Origin: Hypsibius dujardini
Taxonomy: Eukaryota; Tardigrada; Eutardigrada; Parachela; Hypsibiidae
Assembly: GCA_001579985.1 (NCBI GenBank)
Contig: LRSR01002271.1
Coordinates: 1-21,199, forward strand
Direction: 5' to 3'
Length of the DNA: 21,199 nucleotides
In this document: piece by piece, positions 9,488 to 20,100 of the stretch
Position numbering within the stretch: the stretch's first letter is position 1
How the letters are laid out: every line of letters starts with the position of its first letter
Position numbers and translations under genes: made by a program
Notes under the pieces: model-generated
Told to the model about the DNA's origin: nothing
What the model saw: the letters and a program-made list of their open reading frames with translations, nothing else
The model's database searches: none

Positions 9488-10119
9488 CACATATGTAGAC
9501 ACGAGAATCCTTAGCTGCTAAGACTAGCTAAAAAGTTCGTTCACACATGGGCATATGCACATAATAAGAACAACCCCGTTAATTTTGGGCCTAAACTCTC
9601 CCCCATTGTTTGTTTGTTGCATGTTTGCGAAGACTGTGAGGCGTGTGTTGTGTAGGTGATACGATGTTGAAAGCTTTCGTCTTTTTTGGTATAATTGCAG
9701 AATTATGCTGTCATACTCCTTTCATGACACAGCACGCCTTTTTTTGTCACAATTACGCCCTGCAGTGAGACTGCATTGAGAAGATTCGTTCAGTCAGACG
9801 ATCACAACACGTCGGGCCTATTTGCACACAAAAAACTCACTATAGACGGACACCCTTCTGACAAGTTCGTTGTGATTGTCTGCGCAGGCTTTGATAGTTG
9901 ACCAAGAGGGGTGTTTCACCTCCCCTTGTGACTGCTCGACTTCTGTACGTAATATCTCAGACATATTATTTGGTGGCGATAAATAGTATACATTAAAATA
10001 TGTAAAGATTGTTGACACGTTCAGATCGGTTGTGCTTCAAATGGTAATACTCATATATATGGCAATTACATTTTCAAATAAAATTCTTTATATTGAATTA
10101 TTTGTGTTATTTGTTTTAA
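9488..10119. other. Intergenic DNA upstream of gene B, no gene seen
   Basis: AT-rich sequence. A minus-strand frame of 48 codons (ATG at 9964, stop at 9818) and a plus-strand hydrophobic frame (10032-10250) are present, but neither has a domain, homologous copy or convincing splice context. Confidence 0.5.
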
Positions 10120-10125
10120 TTTATT
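10120..10125 (-). terminator. Possible poly(A) signal of the duplicated 3' exons
   Basis: Minus-strand AATAAA about 255 nt past the FFSRAD stop codon of the second copy. It matters only if that copy is transcribed. Confidence 0.25.
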
Positions 10126-10379
10126 GTTTTCGTGAGTGCTCTTTAACATGGATCAAGCCATGTGCATATCTTTACCACCAGTATCTCTCGCACCCATCAA
10201 AACCCGAAGCAAAAAAACCCGACAGACAAATTAATTACTCGGCGGAATGAATTACGACGACATCTAATTACTGTGCGAAAATATGCTGGTGTACAAAGTG
10301 ACACCTAGACCAAATTAGGCGGAAGGTAGTTGAAAAAAAGTACACGAACAAACACGTCTTCATTTCACGTAAACATTAC

Positions 10380-11094
10380 CTAGTCCGCGCGCGAGAAGAA
10401 CTGCAATTACACCAAAAAAAGACACGGTGAATTTAGTGGTAATAATTTAATTAACGCTAAGAATATTGAATGAGTTCAGACAAGAATATCAAAAAACGAG
10501 GCTTTACTCATGAGTTTCATAAGATTTCGCTGTCGGTGATTCTCCCTCGGTCGTCATCGCTCCCGGTCGTAGCCCCGTTGAGAATGCCGAAATTCCTGTA
10601 GCTAGACGTCAACCAACCAGACCCGACTTGGCCATCCCCGCTCTCCTTCTTCACCGTACCACAATCACTACCACCACAATCGCTAATGGCAAGGCCAATA
10701 CTCCACCGCTTACTATCCCTACAACTGGACCCGCTCCCATCCCGTTGGAGCGTCCAATGCCCGATGGATGATTAGTCGGAATATTTTTTGCGATAGTTAT
10801 AGTGAACAAATCTGCAGCATTGATTGTCACTGAAGTTTCGGTCGGAGGATTTGATGGATTGTGGGCAGAGGTTGACGGTTGTTGAGGGACTGTTGAAGTA
10901 GGGGCCGGTGTGGATGGCGATAAGGTTGGTGGTAGTGGGAAGACTTCTGCTGTTGATCCTGTTGCTGTTGTAAAGGTTGTGGAGAGGAGACTGGGATCGC
11001 AGCTTGTGGGATTGCTGGTTGGGGCTGTTTCTGTTGGCTCGCTTGCTGACAGAACGAACCGACAGCCCTCGCTGACTGTTAAGTCGTCCAGTGT
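10380..11094 (-). pseudogene. Second copy of the last two exons of gene D (stalk-TM-tail and FFSRAD exon), broken or tail-less
   Basis: The copy has an intact acceptor (TTGCAG then ACA CTG GAC GAC) in the same phase as the gene D exon. It encodes TLDDLTVSEGC, a Ser/Thr/Pro stalk, GPVVGIVSGGVLALPLAIVV and VVIVVR, then TGA (10651-10653) exactly where gene D has CGA in its Arg stretch. Past the stop, sequence similar to the gene D tail continues with a 1-bp loss near 10638 and further small changes. A copy of the terminal exon lies at 10380-10400 after TTGCAG and again encodes FFSRAD and TAG. I found no copy of the preceding exons. It is either a partial duplication decaying into a pseudogene, or an alternative 3' end giving a membrane-anchored form without a cytoplasmic tail. 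Confidence 0.72.
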
Positions 11095-11114
11095 CTGCAA
11101 CTGTATGATACAGA

Positions 11115-11601
11115 GGCTCGTTCAGGATCTTTACAGGTGGGAATCAGAACCCCTCACGGTAGGACCAGGAGACGGGCAAAAGGGCAAAATATTTTATTTC
11201 AAGATTTAACCCAAATTTGGCCCCTTAATTGTTGCTGATCATTTTGAAACTTGTGGGGTGTGGAGTCGGAATTCCAGGGGCCCCTGGAATTTAAAAACGT
11301 TTGAAAAATCATCCGTTTTTCTTCAAGTTTAGACCGTTCTTGGATGTTTTGAACCTCTCATTTGTATTCACCATTAGGGAGCTTATATTGGACCTCATCA
11401 AACCTCAAATTTGAACGAAAAAATGATGTTAAAAAAAAGAAATCTCAGGGGAGGACCTAGAAGTCAGACCCCCTTATCCCCTCAAGTTTCAAAGCGATCA
11501 GGAACAAGAGGCTCAATTTTTGGTTCAATTTTGAAAAAAGTGCATTTTGTTCCTTTGCCCACCCCTTGGCCCTATACCATTAGGGACCCTAAACAAGCCC
11601 C
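11115..11601. mobile_element. Foldback (long-TIR) MITE, copy 1
   Basis: About 487 bp, starting GGCTCGTTCAGGATCTTTAC and ending with the imperfect inverse (...GGACCCTAAACAAGCCCC). The inverted arms extend about 150-200 bp inward; landmarks are GGCCAAGGGGTGGGCAAA, TTGAACCAAAAATT and TCTTGTTCCTGATC. The same family is at 19874-20365. No coding capacity. It starts about 20 bp upstream (in gene orientation) of the acceptor of the duplicated D exon. Confidence 0.7.
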
Positions 11602-12293
11602 TGTTGAGGAAAAGAGGAAATAACCCTCGTTCTACAATTGTACAGCAGCTCCCACAACGCAAACTGACGCATCAGTTTATCACCTTTCAGTAAGACTTTG
11701 CCTATTTTGGCCAGACCGGTCATTTTGACCTGTCAGCAGGGCTGTGGTTTGATTTACACTCCACAAATGGGCTGAAATTCAAGCTTCACATGGGATATTG
11801 GCAAGGGGTCCACTTGACTGCCAGGGGTCGGGGCATGGGCACATGCCCTTTTCCCCCAGAAAAACAATTAAGCTTTTTTGGAGAACCAGATGTCTTATGT
11901 CTTTGTAAACAAAAAATGACTGAGGGGGAGGTGCTGGAACTGTAACCGTTGCGGTAGGAATAATTTTGAGCTCTTGGTTTCAGGGGAGGAAAACCGCAAT
12001 AAACCCCTTCTTCGCCAAAATTGTGGTTAACAAACCCTTCATAACATTTAATGTTTGCAACTCAATTCTCAAATTTTTGAAACTATAAAAACCTTTATTT
12101 GGGGACGTTGTGACAATGTCGCTCTAGGTTTTGGAGAAAATGTTTGTGTTTAAAAAAATTACCCTTCTAAGTGTTAAACCCTTGATTTTCCCTGTGGAAA
12201 ATTATTTAGATCTGCTTCTCTGACCTTTGGGAGCCCCATACGCCCCTCGTCGTGGAGCGACGGTTACTTGCAACGATACATGTTAACTCATGC
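11602..12293. other. Repeat-like non-coding DNA downstream of gene D
   Basis: Contains C-rich and A-rich blocks and a small inverted repeat (GGGCATGGGCACATGCCC near 11831) reminiscent of degraded transposable elements. No open frame of note. I could not match it to another part of the window. Confidence 0.45.
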
Positions 12294-12299
12294 TTTATT
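12294..12299 (-). terminator. Polyadenylation signal AATAAA of gene D
   Basis: Minus-strand AATAAA about 165 nt past the gene D stop codon (12461-12463). It lies between the gene's terminal exon and the duplicated 3' exons, so normal processing here would exclude the second copy. Confidence 0.5.
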
Positions 12300-12460
12300 A
12301 TTTCAAATGACCACATTTACGTACCAAATTTTTTTGAAGCATACACACAAAAGTAAAGTCAGTCAGTATAAATGCTTGATCCCGAAACCAATTATATACC
12401 AGATAAAATTGTACAAGTTTAAATCAAAAAGAAACCTTCGCGAGTGGTTTAATCACTGCT

Positions 12461-12481
12461 CTAATCCGCTCGTGAGAAAAA
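12461..12481 (-). CDS. Gene D terminal coding micro-exon (FFSRAD-stop)
   Basis: Acceptor CTTTTGCAG is followed by seven codons: FFSRAD and TAG. It joins in phase 0 to the consensus donor GTGAGT after HVMKD, across a 93-bp intron. Without this splice the frame would run on 24 codons to a stop at 12500. The duplicate at 10380-10400 encodes the same peptide with four differences, all at synonymous third positions, which supports it as coding. Confidence 0.68.
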   Translation of the reverse strand, partial: FFSRAD

Positions 12482-14132
12482 CTGCAAAAGAGAAAAGGTT
12501 TACATTGTTGAGAGCATATACTGACTTGAGTTAAGAACTAAGTAGAGTGTAGCGAGTCTCGCGTATACACTCACATCTTTCATAACGTGACTGTTTCCCC
12601 CGTGGCCGTCCGTGTCGTCTGTCTCACTGGTCGTCACCCCGTCAAGGGTACCGAAATTCTTATAGCCCGACGTGAACCAACCGGACCCCGCTTGGCTATC
12701 TCCCCCTCTCCGTCTTCGTCGTACCACAATCACCAGCACCACACCCGCCAATGCCAAGGCCGATAAAACACTGACTACTATCCCGGCAATGGGTCCTGCT
12801 CCCAAGCCGTTGGGACGCCCCATCCCCGACGGATTAGTCGGAATGACATCCTCAATTTTTCTGGTAGAAGCATCGACGGTGCTACTCGCAAAAGATGTTG
12901 GGACAATTTCTGTGGCTGGACTTTGAGGGACCGTTGCGGCGGGAGGAGATGGAGGGGGAGTTGTGGGTAGTTCGACGGTTGGTCTGGCAGTTTGAGGAGC
13001 TGTAGAGGGTGAATTCGTAGTTGGATTGCTGGTGGAGGCTGATGCGGTTGGGTCGCCTGCTGATCCACCGAGCTTGCAGCCCTGGCTGAATGTGATGTCA
13101 TCCAATGCCTGAAATCGTACGCTAATTTTTAATACATCCCCGGCAGTTATGGAAGTACGAGTATACCAGAAGGTTTTTATTTGTTGGAGACAAAAAGTAA
13201 CACAATTTTTGAGTATTGTTATTCATTTAGAAATACAGTTTTCAATTACTGTTGTTGTTTTTGATTTGCTTGATATTTCAAACCTTGGTTTTATACGTTA
13301 ATCCGTACATGCATGGTGTTTGGTCTACAATACAAAACTAAGTACTGGGTCGGATCTTGAAAATGATTGTTTTTATGTTACTTGCATTACCATCCCATTT
13401 CTATGATCCTATGTCAGTTAGAATTAAGTTGATACACAAAGTCGGCGTTTATGTTAAAAATCTTGCAGAAGATATGGGCAATGACAATTATTGTGGGTAA
13501 TAGAGTATTCAGATTTAAACTGACTCTAAATATGTTTGGCATAACAGTGGCGCATTTTGTGCCTTATTAAGCAGAGCTTCCTATGACAAAGACTTGTTTT
13601 TAGCTTGGTAATAATTATGAGTGTAAACAATGTCGCACTGCGTTTTGGAGTATAAACTTCTTCATTAATTATCCAAATTGTAAAGCTTACAATGTCACTG
13701 CTTTTTCCGCCGACACTACCGACAAAGATCACTGTCGCGGACGTATCGCTCACGAGTGGCAATGATTCCCGATGCCACGTGTCGGCCAGATTCATCCCGC
13801 CCATGCTGAAGATAGTAGTCGTCGGAGCGGACGCGGTATTACCCGCTATGTTGAGGGTAAGGTTACCCATAGTCGTTCCGTACATATGATAGTAAAATCG
13901 GATCCTGCAATCATCTGCTGCGGTGTGAGGTTCCATTGTTGGTCCCACCAAGCTGGCGGTGAGACCAATGTCTAACGGGTCTGGTGAAGAACTGAGATAG
14001 GCATAGCCACCGTTTTTGAGACCGGTTGTGTGATCCCGCAGCGGTCCAGAATGAGCTGTACGAAAATGGAACTAAGTTACACACGTGATAGAAACATACA
14101 GAGAGATATCAGACATTCAGACACTCAGACAA

Positions 14133-14169
<37 letters not shown>

Positions 14170-17100
14170 AAGACAAGTATGGACATGTACTCTACTCACG
14201 GGTCACTGCTCTGCCATTGGTTTGAACCCATCTGGCTTTGGTCTCATGATGATTCGACCAGTGACAGAGATCCGTCTCAAAGTCACATCGTGACTGATGC
14301 TCCACATCACAACCCATTTCATCATCGTTCTGCCCGCAGTCATCCGTGAAATCACACCGAAGATCTTCACCAATACACGCCCGAGTCTTCGGGCACTTCC
14401 ACATACCGGCCTGACAGGTCCCTGTTACTTCTTTCGGGAATTCACAATCATGCATTTGAATGTCCGTAATGGCAATGTAACCGTCGTTCCAGACTCCCTT
14501 TCGGGCTCGGAACACAATCCGGAACTCTCCACTGAAACGTCCGATGTCAATGTACGTTGGCTGCCAAGCCAAGTTGGTGTCATTGTGGATGTTCGTCACA
14601 TCGTAAATGCCCAACGTCGTCTCAGTGTCTTCCAGCTGAAGTATCACGTAAAGGGCTCCTGGATCGGTATTTCCCGGAACGGACCATCCAATGTGGTACC
14701 TATGAAAAGCAAAACAAAGTCAATTAAACAGCCAAGAGTTTTTGGGCATGGTTTACTTTTTTCTAATAAATGATTTCTTTAATAAATAATAAACCATTTT
14801 TGTTCAAATCAAATTGTAATTAATTTACGAATACTGTATAATTTTGTTCCTAACTAAATCTAACAATGTCCTTTTTAGTTGTTTTCAGAAAATAAAAACA
14901 AACCTGCTAATACGTTAGTACATAAAAGTTTTCTTTTTAGTTTTACATTGCACCAGTACTTCGATTTTTTTCTTTGTTTAGTTGTGCCATCGATAGTGTT
15001 ACAAGAATTCCAGCTGGTAAATTTTAGCTTGTAAACTAATTGTAAAACTTTTGTGCTCAGTTTAAATCGTATTTGACTGACGACTACAATATCCTTTTCC
15101 CAAACAAATATCTATCTAATAAAATAATAATTAAATGTTTTCAAAAAATAAAAAACCTGCAAAAACATTAGTGAATAAAGTTGCCAATTTAATTTATTTC
15201 GCTTTTTCAATTTCACTTATTTACGCAATCGATTGTGGTACCAAAATTCCAGTTTGCAGGTGGACGAGGTCTCGTGAAGCCAGGGAGAGTCAAAGTACGT
15301 GAAGGAGCGAACAGTGCCCTTGGAGAAATCCGCCGTGAGGTAACCTTTAGCACTGCCTTGTGGAGCAACAGGCGCCCAGGTGAAGTTGTCGTTCTTGAAG
15401 ATTTTGTAACCGCACTGGCTGGTGGGATCTTGAAAGTTGCAAGTGCCGCATTCGCTTTCATCCGCCCCGTTAGGGCAGTTCTCCACTTGGTCGCACACCT
15501 GATCTGTCCGGATGTACTTGCCGCCTGTCGGACAGTAGATAAAGCCCCCCTCCTTGTCACACGGATTTGTTTGTCCCCGAAGGTCGTCCAGTGCTGCAAA
15601 GCATGTTTTACATGTTTACCTTATCTTATACTTGTATGCCGGCATGCGGTACTATATATATATGAATAACTACAATTATATGAACATGCACTGTACATAG
15701 TGTTATATTTTATATCATTGTATTCTGTTTTATTTTCATGTTGTTTTATTTTTATATACACGTATGTTATTTAAATATATTTATTTTACAATAATACGTG
15801 AGGTGTTCTTCCCTTTCTCCGACACGCGCGTGTGAAAAGGTATGTACATACCAATGTCACTTTTGCCTCGCTGTCCATTCACTTTGCCACGGAAACTCAG
15901 GCGGAAGTCTCCCAACGAAAGCGGTACGTCCAGCGGGATTAGTCGGTTAAGCCAGATGTTTCGTTCGGGCTGGTTGGCCAACCATATCTCCTTCTCGGTC
16001 TGTTCCATGTCAAGCATCACCAAACTCAGAGAGGCATTCGAATTAGCGTCGATGTACATGTGATACCAGAAGGAGAAACACCATTTCCGTCCAGCCAACT
16101 GGGGTTGACTGAAAATTCGTTGTGAGGTTAGATGAGCTGTGTCGTAAGCTCCTTGGGCAAAATCATTGTCGATGTATATGTAATGGCCTGAAATCACACA
16201 ATACCGCTATTTACTGAATATCAAAGAACGAACAGGAAAATCAGGGCTAGTATTGTTTTTTTTATATTTTAAATAATTGACTTTTAAGATTTTTTAAAAT
16301 CTTTTCTTCTGTTCTGATTCCGTTCTTCATCATACAGTACTGATTAAATACGGGTTATGAATTTCAATCGCCTACCGCTAATAAAAATAATTCATAAACG
16401 TGTTTCCCAGAAACAATAGAAATTTCATCCAAGATTTTATCTTGACAATCTCTACATTTTTGTTTTCGTCTGCTCTTTGCCTTGAATTTTATTATGAAAG
16501 TTATGAATTTATATCCACAATCATGGACTAACGTGATTCATAAACGTGAATCATAGAGAAAAACGAAACTTGAATTTGAGATTTGTAATAACCGGTACCT
16601 TCTTTCCTTCATCTATTACTCGACTTAAATATTATATAAAAGTTAATTTTATATCGAACTATTAAAGTAATTGAATTGTTTCGCAGGAAACTGAATTAAC
16701 ATTTGCTATTTGATTAACATAATGAAAACAACAGAGAATCAATCCAATTCAATTTTATTAAATCTATTTTTAAAGTAATATTTCTTCGGGAAATGTCACC
16801 TCTTGCTGAATTGGTTGTGTGATCAACGGTTGGACCAGCGCTCTCCCCACTACTCGTGGCCCCTTGAAAAATGATCCAATCGAAATTGTCCGTTACTTCG
16901 TTTATCCATCCACACATTCCGTCCTCAAAATCGCATGACAACGGTGTCGGACAGGCTTTATTCAGGACCGTTACATCATCCAATAAAAACTGCGATTCCA
17001 CATCATTCACCGCTTCAATGGCGAATTTGTAGGGTTGTCTGGGTGAAACTGTCACGCTGGCGTATTCCCAGGCGGTACTTTTTCCCGCAGTGACTGTCCA

Positions 17101-20100
17101 CTGTGGATCGGAAAAATCGTCTGCCGTCAGCGTCCCATTGGTGTTTAGCACAAAATGAACATTTAGGGTTCCTCCGTTGGATTGGGCTGGCAGCTGGTAC
17201 CAAAAGGTTAGGCACTGATCGTAAGTGTCGGTAGTCGGAAAACGAATCTGCAAAATAATTTTCTTAAATACATTTACCTGCTGATGAGAGGCAACTTATC
17301 ATTTATTAACAAACAAACTTTAAAATCAAACAGAAATGCAAACGTTCTTTTTTGAATGAACGGATTTTGGAAAGTGTAACTTAATAAAGAAAACTAATAA
17401 TGTATTATATAAAATCAGGCAAATTTAGTCTTTCTAATTTGCGATTCTGAACAAGCACTCAAATACATTCAGTACAGAGAAATCATATTCCTATTCATTA
17501 ATGAGTAGACTGACCTGCATTAAGCTGATGAGAAAAGTTCGGTCTCCCTTGTTCCCTCGCGTGCCGTTTGCAAACATGGCGTGACCTTCGTGCGACAGGA
17601 AGGTGTGGTCAATGTCTGGCAAGGGTTCCTGGCTGTCCACTAATTTCAAGCGGTTCCATGAAAACTGCGCGAGAGAAACGAATCGTGGGAGGACGTTGTA
17701 GCCGCAGTTGTTGGGCTCCTCAAAGTCGCAAGAGTTTTCTCGTTCCTTGCAGGACCCGTCCCGGAAGGAGATGTCATCCAGCGCGATGTCTCCGTAGATG
17801 GAACGAGACGGCCACGCCTCAAACTCGAGGTAGTACGGCTGTTGGTCGATGTTATCGATGGTGACGTGGGCCTGGATCCAACGATTGCCCTGATTGCCTT
17901 TCCGGACGAATTCAGTCCGGATTATTTTGTTACCTCCTGTCAATCCAGTTGTGATGAGAAACACATTTCATGGTCTGCTTCATTGTTCTATATTTTCAAT
18001 CATACAGTATGAGGATACATGTAATGGCTATGCATGTTGTTAAAAATAATAAAATACTTCCATTTCAAATACTATATAAATAATTTTGGGTAATTAAGTG
18101 TATACCTTACTGTATTTTTCACCATTCGAATTATTCAAGTTATTTTTATTCATCGCTTTTCCAGTGTTTCAGTCGAATGAGTTTTTATTGTTCTAACATA
18201 ATAATTTAAATGAAACACAAAAAGCGAATTTATCTAATCTAAAATGTTGTCAAGTGAACTGAGGACTTACTGAAGTTGACGCTGACTGACAATTCCGTCG
18301 GTGCGCCATACATGTGATACCAGAAGATGAGGCATTGCCGTCCGCTCGTCATGTCATCATTCTGCGGTTGTCCCACCGGATACTTGCTTTCTAGAGTGCC
18401 AATCGGAACTGCCGACGTTTTGCATGTGTCCGAGTTAAAGTAGAGATAGGCTCCGTCACGATTTTGTTCGGTGTGATCGGACTGAGGACTGATGTTGGGA
18501 GGGACTGCCGGACCGTTTCGTAGGCTCCACCGGCAGCCGGGACTGGTGGAGGGGCTGTTTTGAAAGACGCAGAAGTCGTCTTCGAAGTTGTTGGAGAAGG
18601 TGCAGTTGAAACCGAACTCTGAAAGGCAGCGTACACATTGTAATCGTTCCATTTTAATCAAAGGAACAGTATGTAAATTTAGTTCTCTAAATAGAGCCAA
18701 AAAAATGAGTAGAAATAAATAAAGTGAAACACGCAATTTCGTAATCATAGTTTGTTTTGACAGGAATAAATTCTGAAATAATAATCGCTTTTTTTAAATT
18801 TTACCATAAAAGTCATTTTGCAGTGCGTATTTAGATTGGAGTTAATTACCTTGCGCAATGATCACGCAAAGTAAAGGGAGTCAAATATATCCAACGAAGC
18901 ATGAGGAGGTTAGGTAAATTAAGTTATCAAATATCAATGTGAAATCGGAAGGCAACGGCCTATTCATGCCCTGGAATTTCTATTTTATATCCCGTAATTG
19001 TCGCTATTATTAGATTTTTAGTTTGCGGTTGATTATAATTTGGATTGGGCCGGAATAACACACAGATACAGAATTTTCTGTACATCTGCATGAAAATGTT
19101 GTTTATTGGGAAAGTAATATTGGCTGCCTACAATTATCACTCAGCATCAGCGGAATGACGTGCTATGCATGCCGACCGGCACGTGATATCTTTTAATAAC
19201 ACCTGATCATCTGGGATAGTCCAAAAACAGTATTACTTTGTACTTGCTATTCTATTTGATAACACACAAACGGGTTTCTGAGAAACTAAATTCGATGTAT
19301 GCGGGTCAATAAGTAAGAATCTTGGTGTTGTAAGAATCTTTGGTATTGTCGGTTATTCTACCTGGCAAGTAATGGGCCTAAGCCCCCAACGGGAAATATT
19401 TAATAACACCATAAACTTTTCCCCTTTTGGGAGGCATATTATTACAACTCTGCGGCCAATCCTAGCTTTACTTTTTTGTTTTTTATTGTTCATTAATCCC
19501 TATACGTATTTTCAATAAGTCAAGAAATAAAACCAGCTGGCGAGAAAGAAACACAAATTTTGTGCGTGAATTTGATGATCATCCTACCTGTCGGAGGCCA
19601 TGACGTCGTCGTTGCCGAAGGATTATAATCCGGTGCAGCTCTCGGCGGTTGAACTGCAGAAAACATGAGCTTTGTACCTGCTTATTATTATTCACAATCT
19701 TATATGAGTGCAGTACCTTTGCAACGACTTCCAGTGACGATTAAATCATCCACAGCCATAAAGTACCTATCCGCTTTCAAGATCAAGGCAGCCTCGAAGA
19801 CCATCTGTAACACCAAAAACAATTGCGGCCATATTTTTGGGCAATTTCAACAACAGGTTAACTCATGACTAGAGGCTCGTGGAGGGGTTCAAAAGTCAGA
19901 ACCAGCACTCCAAACGATAGGGCCAGGGGGTGGGCAAAATGGGCAAAATGCATTTTTTTAAGATTTAACCCAAAATCGGCCTTCTGTTCCTAATCATTTT
20001 GGAACTAGTGGGAGGTAAGGGGCTTATTTCTAAGGGCCCCCTGAAATTTCAAAACACTTCCAAAAATTTCTGAATTTTTTTTCCATCAGATTTAATTTTG

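Noticed and set aside
9818-9964. Minus-strand 48-codon frame starting MSEILRTEVEQ
   Set aside because: It could be an exon, but no good acceptor or donor and no recognisable family were seen.
10032-10250. Plus-strand hydrophobic frame of 72 codons
   Set aside because: AT-rich sequence readily yields such frames; no homologous copy, promoter or domain supports it.
12500-12574. Gene D ending by read-through to the stop at 12500
   Set aside because: A consensus GTGAGT donor at 12574 and the conserved FFSRAD exon in both copies favour splicing; read-through remains a possible minor isoform.
14297-14773. Plus-strand frame of 158 codons
   Set aside because: It is antisense to the MAM5/LDLa2/MAM6 exon, whose minus-strand reading has clear Cys patterns and matching splice phases.
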